Positions 37,920 through 47,264 of a stretch of 64,000 nt of DNA are shown piece by piece. The DNA lies in assembly GCA_963781665.1 (NCBI GenBank), contig CAWAGA010000002.1, positions 4,898,001 through 4,962,000 of the forward strand, written 5' to 3'. The notes beneath the pieces were generated by a model. That model was given only the letters and a program-made list of their open reading frames with translations. It made no database searches and was not told where the DNA came from. The position numbers were made by a program, and so were the translations under genes. Numbering within the stretch: the first letter of the stretch is position 1; the number at the start of each line of letters is the position of its first letter. The DNA is from JAJYIW01 sp963781665 (lineage in GTDB: Bacteria; Chloroflexota; Anaerolineae; Anaerolineales; Anaerolineaceae).

Positions 37920-38804
37920 TCAGGATTGGCTGCCATCTGCAGGTGGCCAAAGGCGCGGCCAGAAATCGCCGACAAAAGGTTGGCCATCAAAAACGTTGGG
38001 ACCTAAAAACACTACATTGGGGTGGAACTGGTGCCCTTCGGAGCGGTAGACGGTGCCACCTGGGAACAAATGGGCGATGATGCACAAGCGGGGTTGGTCG
38101 GACGTGTTTGGACCCGATCCATGGAAGGTGAGTGAATGATGAAAGCTAGCCTGGCCAGCTTTGAGGATGCAGGGCTCGTCCAGCCAGGCTCCTCCACCTT
38201 TAGCAGCGTAATCATGATCTAATTGTTCCAGATCGCGAACCGAGAAGGTATCACTGCCCTCGACAAGTCCCCACTTATGCGAGCCGACGATCGTTCGCAT
38301 ACCCCCATTGCTGAGATCCGCATCCTGAAGCGCTACCCAGGCAGTGATCATGTTCGTGGTGCTGCTGGCCTTCCAATAACCATAATCCTGGTGCCAGCCA
38401 ACGTTGGCGGCATTAGTTGTCTGCTGGCCAGCCGTACCCGGTTTGAAGAGGACCTGATCGTGCCATAGGTAGACTGAATCAACGCCGATCAGGCGGGCCG
38501 CGATCTTTCCAATGATCGGAGAGGTAACCCCTTTGCGGATCTCGTCGTTGAGCCAGAACCCATTCAACTGTTGGCGAAGTTTGGGGCTGTTCATGTCGGT
38601 GTCGTGGAGGCCGTATTGGGGTTGGATATAGGGGTGATCGAAATCGTTCGCCCACAGACGGTCGTGAGCCCTACGCAGCAGTTCAATTTGTTCGTCACTA
38701 AAAATTTTGGGGCTGATCCAATAACCGCGCTCCCAATATTCGGATATGACAGTCTCATCTACAGTTGCATCGATCTCTTCCAGGGTCGGGGTTTGCTCTG
38801 ACAT
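37920..38804 (-). CDS. Phytanoyl-CoA dioxygenase (PhyH) family protein
   Basis: Non-heme Fe(II)/2-oxoglutarate oxygenase fold of 294 residues. The metal site is visible as HQD in VGWHQDYGYW and a distal His in LTFHGSGPN; the 2-oxoglutarate-binding Arg follows in SDQPRLCI. The natural substrate is unknown. The ATG at 38804 has GGAGGAAAAT directly upstream, which decides it over in-frame codons further back. It requires O2, which is notable beside anaerobic hydrogen metabolism. Confidence 0.85.
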   Translation of the reverse strand: MSEQTPTLEEIDATVDETVISEYWERGYWISPKIFSDEQIELLRRAHDRLWANDFDHPYIQPQYGLHDTDMNSPKLRQQLNGFWLNDEIRKGVTSPIIGKIAARLIGVDSVYLWHDQVLFKPGTAGQQTTNAANVGWHQDYGYWKASSTTNMITAWVALQDADLSNGGMRTIVGSHKWGLVEGSDTFSVRDLEQLDHDYAAKGGGAWLDEPCILKAGQASFHHSLTFHGSGPNTSDQPRLCIIAHLFPGGTVYRSEGHQFHPNVVFLGPNVFDGQPFVGDFWPRLWPPADGSQS

Positions 38805-39181
38805 ATTTTCCTCCACTTTGTTAATTTCCCCGCCATTATATAGCACATAATAAAGATAATCAATATCCATTTACCAATTGAAATCTGGTTTGAACTATGT
38901 ATAATGTTATAGGATATTTATTATCCAAATAAAAAACGCGGCTAACGATGAGTAGCAGAAAGGGGTGTGCTATCCAGTAATCTAACATGACGTTGTTTCC
39001 AAAATTTAGATGAAAGCTGATAGTTCCGACATTGGTGTTTCGATATTCTTAACTGTATCTAAAATACCGTTTTCGTTCGGTGAGATCCTCACGACGTTCA
39101 CCTTGGAGATCATACAACTGGCTTGGGGGTTCCTGAACGACCAACTTTTTAAATATACTTAATTGATATGGAGAAAAAGAT
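38805..39181. other. Divergent intergenic region, nothing recognised
   Basis: A 377-base AT-rich spacer between the PhyH gene and the S53 peptidase. It should carry both promoters. No operator, riboswitch or small ORF with a good ribosome site was seen; GGAG lies shortly before the peptidase start. Confidence 0.45.
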
Positions 39182-40687
39182 ATGAAACTAAAAAAAGCTT
39201 TTAGCTGGATTGCAGCTTTAGCATTTATGGTAACCTCAGTCGGGGTTTTCCCGGCGATAGCCTCTGCATCAGCCTCGGCATCCCCCTTCGTCGAAGTTGG
39301 ACCTAAAGCAGTACTCTCAAATTCGGTAAATTCGGATTATGGTCTATTCACCTGCCAGGTCGCGGGGCAGAACCCAGGTGTTACCTGCTATGATCCTTAC
39401 CAGATGCGGCATGCATATAATATCGATTCGCTAATCAACGCCGGTTATGATGGTAAGGGAAAAACCATCATCATCGTCGATGCCTATCAATCTCCAAACA
39501 TCGTCAGCCAATTGAATTATTACGATAATTTTTACGGCTTGCCTGGCTTGAATGGGTTAGGAAATCCTGAAGATCCCAGCCTGGGCACCTTCACCCAGGT
39601 AGCGCCGGATGGACTGACGCCTTTTGATTCAAACGACGGAAATATGATCGGTTGGGCCGAAGAAATCTCGCTCGATGTTCTCTGGGCCCACGCCATAGCT
39701 CCTGGAGCAAATATCGTGCTTGATCTGGCTAAATCCAACCAGGATGCCGATATCCTTAGCGCGACCAAATATGCCGTCGACAATAACCTGGGTGATGTGA
39801 TCTCGCAGAGCTTCGGCGAAAACGAATCATGCATGGACCCGTCCCTGGTAAGCCAACAACACCAGGTGTTTGCAGACGCGACCAGCAAAGGCATCACCTT
39901 GTTTGCCTCATCGGGCGATTCTGGCGCTGCCCAGCCAACTTGTGATGGAAATTCGTACGTCAAGGCTGCCTCGACACCTGCCAGCGACCCGCTTGTCACC
40001 GCCGTAGGCGGCACTACCCTGGACGCGGCGCGCTACTGCCTGGTAGCCTTGGGCTGCGACCCAACCGCCAACCCCACTCCCGGGACATATTTTGGTGAAG
40101 TGGCCTGGAATGAATTCGATAACAGCAGTGCTTCAGGCGGAGGCTTCAGTGTGCTTTACAACGAGCCTTCCTACCAGCAAGGGACTAACAATGGTGGAAA
40201 AGCACTTGGGGTTCCGGATGTAGCTTACAATGCCGCGGTCTACCACGGCGTTTTAACTTATCTCAATATCCCTGGAATCCCGGTCGGAATGTACCTGTTT
40301 GGCGGCACCAGCGCCGGGTCGCCTCAGTGGGCTGCGCTGCTGGCAATTGCTGATCAAAAAGCAGGACACGATCTGGGCTTCATCAATGCCGACCTGTACA
40401 GGATCGGGCAGGCTCAAGCAGCCTATTCTGCCTCACTGCACGATATTACCAGCGGAAATAATTCTGTCCTCGAAGAAGACATTGACTCGAATCCGGTTAC
40501 CATTGACGGCTTCAGCGCTACAAAAGGTTGGGACGCTGTCACCGGTTTGGGATCGCCATCCGGCGTGCAAGTCGTCAATTACCTCATTCAACATTATTCA
40601 CAAGGTGATGGAAAGGCGGCTATTGCCACATCCGCACCGCATAGGCAAGGTAAGCCTTCAAACCCAGGGCATATGAACTCACATTAA
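39182..40687 (+). CDS. S53 family (sedolisin-type) serine-carboxyl peptidase, secreted
   Basis: A 501-residue exported peptidase. Residues 1-30 form a Sec signal peptide. The catalytic residues of S53 are in place: Glu161 and Asp165 (EEISLDV), the oxyanion Asp246 (SSGDSG) and the nucleophile Ser377 (GGTSAGSP). The domain opens around residue 70 with YDPYQMRHAYNID, so only about 40 residues separate it from the signal peptide. Most S53 enzymes have a prodomain of well over 100 residues there, and its absence is odd. The end is basic and Ser/His-rich. Extracellular protein degradation fits with the peptide importer elsewhere in the window. Confidence 0.9.
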   Translation: MKLKKAFSWIAALAFMVTSVGVFPAIASASASASPFVEVGPKAVLSNSVNSDYGLFTCQVAGQNPGVTCYDPYQMRHAYNIDSLINAGYDGKGKTIIIVDAYQSPNIVSQLNYYDNFYGLPGLNGLGNPEDPSLGTFTQVAPDGLTPFDSNDGNMIGWAEEISLDVLWAHAIAPGANIVLDLAKSNQDADILSATKYAVDNNLGDVISQSFGENESCMDPSLVSQQHQVFADATSKGITLFASSGDSGAAQPTCDGNSYVKAASTPASDPLVTAVGGTTLDAARYCLVALGCDPTANPTPGTYFGEVAWNEFDNSSASGGGFSVLYNEPSYQQGTNNGGKALGVPDVAYNAAVYHGVLTYLNIPGIPVGMYLFGGTSAGSPQWAALLAIADQKAGHDLGFINADLYRIGQAQAAYSASLHDITSGNNSVLEEDIDSNPVTIDGFSATKGWDAVTGLGSPSGVQVVNYLIQHYSQGDGKAAIATSAPHRQGKPSNPGHMNSH

Positions 40688-40724
40688 TTCATCCAGGTTG
40701 TGCTTAAAATAGACTGAAATAGAT

Positions 40725-40762
40725 ATGGATGTGCTGTCTATGGATCAAGGCAGCACATCCAT
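40725..40762 (+). terminator. 12-bp stem-loop after the S53 peptidase gene
   Basis: ATGGATGTGCTG at 40725-40736 pairs perfectly with 40751-40762 across a 14-base loop. It starts 38 bases after the peptidase stop. No T run follows, so it may act as a 3' stability element or a factor-dependent terminator. Confidence 0.55.
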
Positions 40763-40909
40763 CGCGTCTAACATAGGATGACAAAAACCATTTCCCGATT
40801 CAAGCAAAACCAAGCCCTTTGAGCCTGTCTGGGTGCTCACCTAAGGCAGATTTCGTCGAATACAAAGCCCGGAATCCAAGAAACTCCACAGGCTTGATGG
40901 TCAGACTCG

Positions 40910-40935
40910 TGGTATAATTAGACCGACCGGTCGGT
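40910..40935 (+). promoter_or_regulatory. Extended -10 promoter overlapped by a TetR-type operator
   Basis: TGGTATAAT (40910-40918) is an exact extended -10 element. Four bases on, ACCGACCGGTCGGT at 40922-40935 is a perfect 14-bp palindrome of the kind bound by TetR/AcrR dimers. It covers the expected transcription start, so the TetR-family protein encoded 22 bases later would repress its own operon. Confidence 0.75.
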
Positions 40936-40956
40936 TTAATTCCTCAAGGAGATCAA

Positions 40957-41544
40957 TTGCAGCAGCATCGTGAAGAAACCAAAACCTGTATCCTCGAAGC
41001 AGCCCAAAAGTTGTTTGCATCCAATGGGTACGATGCAACCGGTGTAGCAGAAATATGCGCGACCGCTCAGGTCAGCAAAGGTGCTTTTTATCACCACTTC
41101 CCCTCCAAGCAATCTGTTTTCCTGACCTTGCTGAACGAATGGCTGGCGATGATTGACAATCAATTAGCGCCTCTTCTGAATACCGCTGTCAGCGTGCCAG
41201 AAAACCTGGTAAAAGCAGCCGGCATTTTAAGCCTGGTGTTTGAATCTGCCAGCGGCCAATTACCGATGTTTCTGGAATTCTGGCGAGCATCCAGCCATGA
41301 TGCTAGGATCTGGGAAACAACCGTAGGGCCAATCCGGCGCTACCAGGACCAGTTCACAGGAATCATCCAAAGTGGAATTGACCAGGGGTCGATAAAAGTG
41401 GTCAACCCGAACACTGCCGCGCGGGTGATCATTGCTTTGGCGTTAGGAATGATTCTTCAAGGGGTTATCGATCCCCAGGGAGCGGCCTGGAGTGATGTGA
41501 CCCAGGAAGGTTACCAATTGTTATTCGAAGGATTATCAAGATGA
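40957..41544 (+). CDS. TetR/AcrR family transcriptional regulator
   Basis: A 195-residue repressor-type regulator. The N-terminal helix-turn-helix is GVAEICATAQVSKGAFYHHFPSK; the rest is the helical ligand-binding and dimer domain. The start is TTG at 40957 with AAGGAGA seven bases upstream. It overlaps the next gene by four bases, so it is co-translated with two SDR enzymes it probably controls. The effector is unknown. Confidence 0.9.
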   Translation: MQQHREETKTCILEAAQKLFASNGYDATGVAEICATAQVSKGAFYHHFPSKQSVFLTLLNEWLAMIDNQLAPLLNTAVSVPENLVKAAGILSLVFESASGQLPMFLEFWRASSHDARIWETTVGPIRRYQDQFTGIIQSGIDQGSIKVVNPNTAARVIIALALGMILQGVIDPQGAAWSDVTQEGYQLLFEGLSR

Positions 41545-42536
41545 ACGGTACTGTTTTGGTCACAGGCGCGTCAGGCCATGTTGGCAATACACTGGTGCGT
41601 GAATTATTAGCCCAACAGAAGACTGTGAGGGCGCTGATCTTGCCCGGCGAAGAAACTGCCGCACTTCAAGGGTTAGCAATCGAAATGGTTTACGGAGACG
41701 TGCTCCAACCCGAAACGCTGAAACCAGCGTTTGAAGGCATCGAAGATGTCTATCACCTGGCTGGCATTATCTCGATCATGCCCGGCCAAAATGAAGTGAT
41801 GCGCAAGGTAAATGTCGAAGGCACGAAGAATGTCATCGCAGCCGCTAAAAATGCCGGAACAAGGCGTCTGGTCTATACCAGCTCGATCCATGCCCTCGGG
41901 CGGCCGCCCCACGGCGTTACCATCGACGAAACCCTGCCCTTCGACCCGCTCTGCCCGGCCGGTGATTACGACAGGACAAAGGCAGAAGCAACCCTGGAAG
42001 TGCTGCAGGCTGTGCGGGATGGGCTGGATGCTGTCATTGTTTGTCCAACCGGCATCATCGGGCCGCACGATTTCCGCAATTCTGAAATGGGATTGCTTTT
42101 ATCCGGCTGGATGCGCCACCGCCTTAGCCTGTTGGTCGACGGGGTATTCAATTTTGTCGACGTCAGAGATATCGCCAGAGGTCACATCCTGGCTTGCGAG
42201 AAAGGCCGCAGCGGAGAGACTTATATTCTTGGAGGTGAACAGGTCTCCCTGGCCCGGCTCTGGGCAATGGTGCGAGAAGCCGCTGGAATTTATTCGCAAA
42301 CGATCATCATTCCATTCCACCTGGCGATCCTGGCTGCGAGAGCAGCTGCTGTCTGGTACCACGTTTCAAAGACCAAGGGCCAGCTTACCCCTTATTCCCT
42401 TCAAACAGTCAACGACAACTCAACAATCAGCATTCTCAAAGCCCAATACGAACTCGGCTACTCCCCACGACCTTTATGGGATACGATCGTAGATACCGTT
42501 CGCTGGTGGCAAAACAATCGCCTGAAATATGGCTAA
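41541..42536 (+). CDS. NAD-dependent epimerase/dehydratase (extended SDR, dihydroflavonol reductase-like)
   Basis: A 331-residue extended short-chain dehydrogenase. The dinucleotide motif is TGASGHVG, and the active site is SSIHALG followed by YDRTKAEAT, giving the Ser-Tyr-Lys set. The overall pattern (GDVLQPETLKPAFEGIEDVYHLAG) resembles dihydroflavonol-4-reductase-like or hydroxysteroid dehydrogenase-like proteins. The substrate is unknown. It overlaps both neighbours, in a TetR-SDR-SDR operon. Confidence 0.87.
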   Translation: MNGTVLVTGASGHVGNTLVRELLAQQKTVRALILPGEETAALQGLAIEMVYGDVLQPETLKPAFEGIEDVYHLAGIISIMPGQNEVMRKVNVEGTKNVIAAAKNAGTRRLVYTSSIHALGRPPHGVTIDETLPFDPLCPAGDYDRTKAEATLEVLQAVRDGLDAVIVCPTGIIGPHDFRNSEMGLLLSGWMRHRLSLLVDGVFNFVDVRDIARGHILACEKGRSGETYILGGEQVSLARLWAMVREAAGIYSQTIIIPFHLAILAARAAAVWYHVSKTKGQLTPYSLQTVNDNSTISILKAQYELGYSPRPLWDTIVDTVRWWQNNRLKYG

Positions 42537-43341
42537 ATCCTGGCAAAACAAAGTTGCCCTGGTAACAGGGAGTTCGAGTGGGATTGGAGCTGCCACAGCC
42601 CATTTATTGGCATCAAAAGGGCTTAAAGTTGTTCTCGTAGCGCGCCGTATCGAGCGATTACAAGTCCTGGTCAATGAGATTACCTCATTAGGGGGAAATG
42701 CTTCATTAATCCAGGCTGACCTTTCTGAAACATATGAATGCCAGGACATATTTCGCCAATGTATAGAAGAATTCGGGAACGTCGATGTGTTGGTCAATAA
42801 TGCGGGGTTGGCCTATTATGGCTATACAAGTGTCATGCACTGGGAGACAGCCAAGGAGATCCTCCAGGTAAATGTCATCGCTGCAGCCTACCTGACCCGT
42901 CTTTTTTTACCAATGATGGAGGCACGCCAGAATGGGCACATCATCAACATCGGATCAGTGAATGGCGTCATGCCCAGCCAGGGGACGGCATTTTATTCAG
43001 GTAGCAAAGCATTCCTGATTGCTTTTACGACCGCCCTCTATCGTGAGCTCCGTGGTAGTGGGGTGATAGTAAGTGTAATCAACCCCGGACCGGTTGCGAC
43101 CGAATTGTTTGATAATTCAGAAAAGATCCCCAACGGATTTCGAATCCCAGCGGAAAACTTTGCAGTCCCAGCAGAATCTGTAGCGGCGAGTGTCTGGTCA
43201 CTGTTACAAAGGCCGCGCCGGATTGCTTACGTCCCCTGGTATTGGCGCTGGACTGCGATCACTGAGTTTGCCTTCGGTTGGGCTATGGATATGGTCGGAC
43301 CGGCGCTGCTGAAGAAACAACGGAGAGGGATCAGCCGGTAA
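42529..43341 (+). CDS. Classical short-chain dehydrogenase/reductase (SDR)
   Basis: A 270-residue oxidoreductase. It has the cofactor motif TGSSSGIG, NNAG, and the catalytic YSGSK with an upstream Ser (NIGSVNG). Arg residues after the second strand (VARRIERL) suggest NADPH. The C-terminal tail has a hydrophobic stretch near FAFGWAMDMVGPALL that may associate with membranes. A modest GC hairpin and seven T residues at about 43375-43390 probably end the operon. Confidence 0.88.
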   Translation: MAKSWQNKVALVTGSSSGIGAATAHLLASKGLKVVLVARRIERLQVLVNEITSLGGNASLIQADLSETYECQDIFRQCIEEFGNVDVLVNNAGLAYYGYTSVMHWETAKEILQVNVIAAAYLTRLFLPMMEARQNGHIINIGSVNGVMPSQGTAFYSGSKAFLIAFTTALYRELRGSGVIVSVINPGPVATELFDNSEKIPNGFRIPAENFAVPAESVAASVWSLLQRPRRIAYVPWYWRWTAITEFAFGWAMDMVGPALLKKQRRGISR

Positions 43342-43532
43342 AATGTAATTTTGTATCAATAAAAATGCACCACGACGGGTGTGTTTTTTTAATTTACGCA
43401 TCAATACAATTCTTAAATTTATCCAAATATCTTTAACAGGCAATGTAGGCAGCAACGAAGACGAAGTTTTTTTGAGGTTATACTTCCCAGATCGTAATCC
43501 CAGAATATAAACCAAGAACTCAGAAGGTGAAA

Positions 43533-44303
43533 ATGCGAAGCAACCGTGTAAAGGAAAAATTGGGGCGTGGCGAGGTTTGCAGGGGTATCTGGCTGGCGAT
43601 CCCTTCGACGCACTACGCCCGGCTGCTGGCGTTCCAACCAGTCGATTGGCTGGTCATTGACGCGGAGCACGCTCCGGTTGGGACCGAGAGGTTGGCCCAA
43701 ATGACTGCAGCGATCATCGAAGCGAACGGACCTGCGCCCCTGGTTCGTCTCTCACAGGCGAGCAGCGAAAATATCAAGCAGGCATTAGACGGTGGGGCTT
43801 TTGGTGTGATCGCCCCGATGATCAACTCACGTGAAGAAGTGGAAAAAGTGGTTGGCTGGTCAAAGTTCCCTCCTGAAGGCCAGCGCAGCTATGGCAGCCC
43901 TTATCCAGAGCTGGCATTTGACGCGAGCAGTATCGAATATCTGCGCCAGGCGAACCAGCAAATCCTCACGATGGTCCAGGTCGAGAGCCAGGCTGCACTG
44001 GGAAACCTGGATGCGATGTTCTCGGTGCCAGGGCTTGACCTTGCCTTCGTCGGCCCGATCGACCTGTCACTTTCGTTGGGCCTGGATCCATTACCCGAAA
44101 ACACACATCCGATCTTTCTCGAAGCGTTGGAAGAAATCAAGCGGGCAGCCCAGGCGCATCACCTACCCCTGGGAATTTACTGTTCAAACGGCAAAGCTGC
44201 GGCCCAGCGCATCCACGAGGGTTTCTTGCTGGTAAATGTTACCAGCGACGTCAACCTTTTAAAGAACGGCGTGCCTGCCGAACTGGATGATTCCGGATAT
44301 TAA
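43533..44303 (+). CDS. HpcH/HpaI family aldolase
   Basis: A 256-residue class II pyruvate aldolase-type protein. Family motifs are VIDAEHAP (catalytic His region), VQVES and GPIDLSLSLG (metal-binding Glu and Asp). Such enzymes cleave or form 2-keto-3-deoxy or 4-hydroxy-2-keto acids, as in aromatic or sugar-acid breakdown; the substrate here is unknown. The ATG at 43533 has GAAGGTG upstream; a GTG at 43527 is possible. It converges on the phosphotriesterase-family gene with eight bases between. Confidence 0.87.
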   Translation: MRSNRVKEKLGRGEVCRGIWLAIPSTHYARLLAFQPVDWLVIDAEHAPVGTERLAQMTAAIIEANGPAPLVRLSQASSENIKQALDGGAFGVIAPMINSREEVEKVVGWSKFPPEGQRSYGSPYPELAFDASSIEYLRQANQQILTMVQVESQAALGNLDAMFSVPGLDLAFVGPIDLSLSLGLDPLPENTHPIFLEALEEIKRAAQAHHLPLGIYCSNGKAAAQRIHEGFLLVNVTSDVNLLKNGVPAELDDSGY

Positions 44304-44311
44304 CCACCTCC

Positions 44312-45229
44312 TCACCCGCGAGCCAGCGCTCGAAATGGGTTAATTACAGTCAGGCGATGGATGTCCTCAGCACCCACTCCTGCCTGGCCCAGTTTTGGCA
44401 CAAAGATTTCGGGGAGATAGGTGAAAGGTTTGGGCGTCCCGCCCCCCAGTTCAGCAGGTGTAAACCAACCTCGATCGTGGCTCAGAATCACCTGCCCACC
44501 AAAACCAGCGGCAATCATGGTTTTGATTCGCTGCAGATACATCTCATCGTCTCCCCAGCCAATCCCATCGTAAGAAATCCAGGCGCCGCGCCTGGCAGCT
44601 TCCAGGTTAAGCTCGAAATCCGGCTCGGCCTGGTCGTGGATGCAAATAAAACGAGAGGCTGGAAAACCGCATTTGGCGAGGATATCCAATTGGTCCAAGA
44701 CGACTTTGCCCCGGATGGTGTGGCTGCCGATGGCAGCCCTTGCATCAAGGCCAGCCCGGGCGGCGGCGCGTAAGATATTGATTTCAATTGGGGTCAGGCC
44801 CTCATCCCCTGCGCTCAGCTTGATCCAATCTGCCTGTACGCCTGTCCCACCAATGAACCCCTCCAACTCCCCCAGCATCCAGGCATAAAGCTGGTTTTCT
44901 GATGCAGCCCGCGCCCAATCCGGCACCCACGGCTCGCGGTAGATCCCGGTGGGCACCACGATTGGAAGACCAGCAGAGCGTGATACAGCAGCGACCAGGT
45001 CCACGCGCCGGCCCACTCCTTCGGGGGTGCATTCGACCAGAGCAGTCACCCCGGCTTGCATTGCACGCTTAAGCTCAGGCGCCATCAACCTGACCACATC
45101 CACGATTTCAGCCTGGCCGTGCCCGGGAGTATCCAGGGGACGCAGATCGACAAAGATGTGTTCGTGGGGAAGGATCAAGCCCAATTCGCGCTCAGATTTT
45201 GGCCCGAGAGTGGTGATGAGTTGTGGCAT
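44312..45229 (-). CDS. Phosphotriesterase-family metal-dependent hydrolase
   Basis: A 305-residue amidohydrolase-superfamily protein. Metal ligands are visible in order: LPHEHIFVD (HxH), WIKLS (bridging Lys), IGSHT, FICIHDQ and the final Asp in SHDRGWF. This is the phosphotriesterase/lactonase set; natural substrates of bacterial members are often lactones or phosphorylated sugars. The paired aldolase suggests a short carbon-degradation unit, which is inference. Confidence 0.85.
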   Translation of the reverse strand: MPQLITTLGPKSERELGLILPHEHIFVDLRPLDTPGHGQAEIVDVVRLMAPELKRAMQAGVTALVECTPEGVGRRVDLVAAVSRSAGLPIVVPTGIYREPWVPDWARAASENQLYAWMLGELEGFIGGTGVQADWIKLSAGDEGLTPIEINILRAAARAGLDARAAIGSHTIRGKVVLDQLDILAKCGFPASRFICIHDQAEPDFELNLEAARRGAWISYDGIGWGDDEMYLQRIKTMIAAGFGGQVILSHDRGWFTPAELGGGTPKPFTYLPEIFVPKLGQAGVGAEDIHRLTVINPFRALARG

Positions 45230-45447
45230 GGAAGTCCTCCATGGATGGGGCTAGAATAGAGGCCAGGAAATTGTGACCCGGCGCATATAGTGTACATCGA
45301 GCTGGTTGTTTGAATCAATCTGCTTTCCGCCATTACCCATCCAGGTTAGTTTTGGCACCATCAAAAGCAAGAGCATGTGGGCACAGTGGAATCCACGGTT
45401 CTCGCAACGGGTTAAAGCCGCGAATTGAACGGATTAGATTCTAACTG

Positions 45448-45474
45448 AATAAAATGCGAAGACCGCGTTTTATT
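45448..45474 (-). terminator. Stem-loop downstream of tRNA-His, probable terminator
   Basis: An 11-bp stem with one G-T pair (45448-45458 with 45464-45474, loop AAGAC) ends in A/T runs on both sides. Read on the minus strand it follows tRNA-His by about 60 bases. The rest of the 304-base gap 45230-45533 shows nothing else. Confidence 0.6.
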
Positions 45475-45533
45475 CCAGGGGAGAAGAAAAATTATTATTT
45501 ATCAATTTGGGAACTGAGTCAGATAAAAAAAGG

Positions 45534-45606
45534 GGTGGCTGAAGGGATTCGAACCCTCAACAACTTGATCCACAGTCAAGCACTCTGCCATTGAGCTACA
45601 GCCACC
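45534..45606 (-). tRNA. tRNA-His (GTG anticodon)
   Basis: The minus strand folds as a full cloverleaf: acceptor GGTGGCTG pairing with CAGCCACC, D arm TAGCTCAATGGCAGAG, anticodon arm CTTGACTGTGGATCAAG with anticodon GTG, and T arm with GGTTCGAATCC. The extra 5' G paired with C73 is the tRNA-His identity feature. The CCA end is not fully encoded (CCT). It lies 19 bases downstream of hisS on the same strand. Confidence 0.95.
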
Positions 45607-45625
45607 ATGCTCGGTCAAGATTTTA

Positions 45626-46909
45626 TCACGAAGGATTCGGGCTGGCAAGCATTTCCTGGATAGCTTGGACAGCCTGACCGCGTGAGACGGTTTGTTGGGT
45701 CCGGGTCAGCAGGTCTTTGATAGTAACCTTTTGATTGGCAAACTCATCTGGGCCTAGGATGACGACGACAGGAACGGTGACGCGATCGGCGTATTTCAAC
45801 TGGCGCGGAAGCTTGACCGGGTCAGGGTAACAGCTTACCCTCAAGCCAGCCTGGCGCAGCTCAGCGGCTAATGCCAGGGAAGCGGACTGCAATTCTTCAT
45901 CAAAGACGGTCACCAACACCGGGGCGGGACTTAACGAAAAATCGGGAATGTGGCCATATTTCTGTAATACTAAGGCTATGACCATGTCCCCCATAGCAAA
46001 ACCAATACCCGGCAGCGGGTCGCCGCCAACATCAGCTACGAGGTTATCGTAACGCCCACCACCTAAAATGGCTCTGAACTCTTTCTTGCAATCGGTGGCT
46101 TCGAAGACTGTACCGGTGTAATAATCCAGGCCGCGGATGACTTGAGGGTCATAACGGGCATAGTCGCGCACACCCAACACCTCCAGGGCAGCAAAAACTT
46201 TTTTCAGTTCATCAGATTTTTGCCAGAGGGTGTCATCCTCTAGAAGGGCAGCCACACTCGCAACCTGCTCCTGGGTTAAGCCGGCTTCCAACCCGTAAGC
46301 TTCCCATTCAGGTCGGCGCAGCTTGTCCCGCCGGTCAATCAAACCAAGGGTTTTTTTGCTCAAATCAGGAGAAATGCCCAGGCGGGCTAGTTCGGTAGAC
46401 ACCAACTTGCGGTTATTGACCCGTATGGTAACTTCGGCAGGAGTCAGGCCGAGGTTTTTAAAGAAAGTGGCAACAATGGCGATCAATTCGGCATCCGCTT
46501 CCGGGCTGGTCGCTCCAATCAGGTCGATATTCCATTGGAAGAACTCCCGAGAACGGCCTTTCTGAGGTTTTTCGTAGCGCCAGAAAGGACCGAACGACCA
46601 CCAGCGCAAGGGAAGATTTAACAGGTTTTGGCGTTGGGCAACCATGCGAGTAAGGCTGGGAGTCAATTCAGGGCGCAAGGTGATCAACTCACCGCCCCGG
46701 TCTGGGAAAACGAAAGCCTGTTCTTTGACCAATTCTTCGCCGGATTTGGCGGCGTACAAGTCAATTTTTTCGAGAAATGGACCATCGTACTCCTGGTAAC
46801 CGAACTGTTCGGAAACATAGCGAATTGCCCGGTAGAGCCAGTTGCGCAGCGCCATGTCTTCTGGGTAGAAATCACGAGCACCTTTAACCGTTGGGATGAC
46901 TGTCTTCAT
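45626..46909 (-). CDS. hisS: Histidyl-tRNA synthetase
   Basis: Class II aminoacyl-tRNA synthetase of 427 residues that charges tRNA-His. Motif 1 lies in the N-terminal GARDFYPEDMALRNW region, motif 2 around FWRYEKPQKGRSREFFQWNIDLIG, the histidine-binding motif is RGLDYYTGTVFE, and motif 3 is PGIGFAMGDMVIAL. The C-terminal anticodon-binding domain follows (VLVTVFDEEL onward). Length is normal. It is next to the tRNA it charges. Confidence 0.96.
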   Translation of the reverse strand: MKTVIPTVKGARDFYPEDMALRNWLYRAIRYVSEQFGYQEYDGPFLEKIDLYAAKSGEELVKEQAFVFPDRGGELITLRPELTPSLTRMVAQRQNLLNLPLRWWSFGPFWRYEKPQKGRSREFFQWNIDLIGATSPEADAELIAIVATFFKNLGLTPAEVTIRVNNRKLVSTELARLGISPDLSKKTLGLIDRRDKLRRPEWEAYGLEAGLTQEQVASVAALLEDDTLWQKSDELKKVFAALEVLGVRDYARYDPQVIRGLDYYTGTVFEATDCKKEFRAILGGGRYDNLVADVGGDPLPGIGFAMGDMVIALVLQKYGHIPDFSLSPAPVLVTVFDEELQSASLALAAELRQAGLRVSCYPDPVKLPRQLKYADRVTVPVVVILGPDEFANQKVTIKDLLTRTQQTVSRGQAVQAIQEMLASPNPS

Positions 46910-47264
46910 TTAATTAATTCGTCCTATTATCTCTGAAGATCAAAACGTCCTTATAATCAATTTATTCCACTTGATATTCTCTCAAGAGAAATTGCAGAAG
47001 AAATTATAACGTATAATACAATATCATCACCTCCCCTCCGATCCTTACGGATGCCCTTTCCTGCTTACTGTAAAACTCGAAGCAGGTCTCCTCATATTGG
47101 AGGAAATTCGTAAATTGCCCCTTGTGACAAATTTCGCAAAACATGGTGATGTAAACCACTTACGCAAATGCGCCTTTTTTGATAGAAATAATAGTCGCTG
47201 GGAAACAGGTGGCTATTGGATAATTTATCATCCGCATATCTCGCTAACAAAATTTGGAACCACT
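46910..47264. other. Divergent intergenic region upstream of the hydrogenase locus
   Basis: A 355-base spacer between hisS (minus) and the first DRTGG gene (plus). It holds a TATAAT at 47012-47017 that may be a -10 box for the hydrogenase locus, and a small inverted repeat TTCTCT/AGAGAA near 46975-46990. The downstream frame is open from 47097, but these residues are not family-like, so this is more likely a long leader. Confidence 0.45.

Noticed and set aside
47097..47264. N-terminal extension of the first DRTGG protein
   Set aside because: The frame is open, but the residues do not resemble the family and the paralogue at 48621 starts at the equivalent of ATG 47265.
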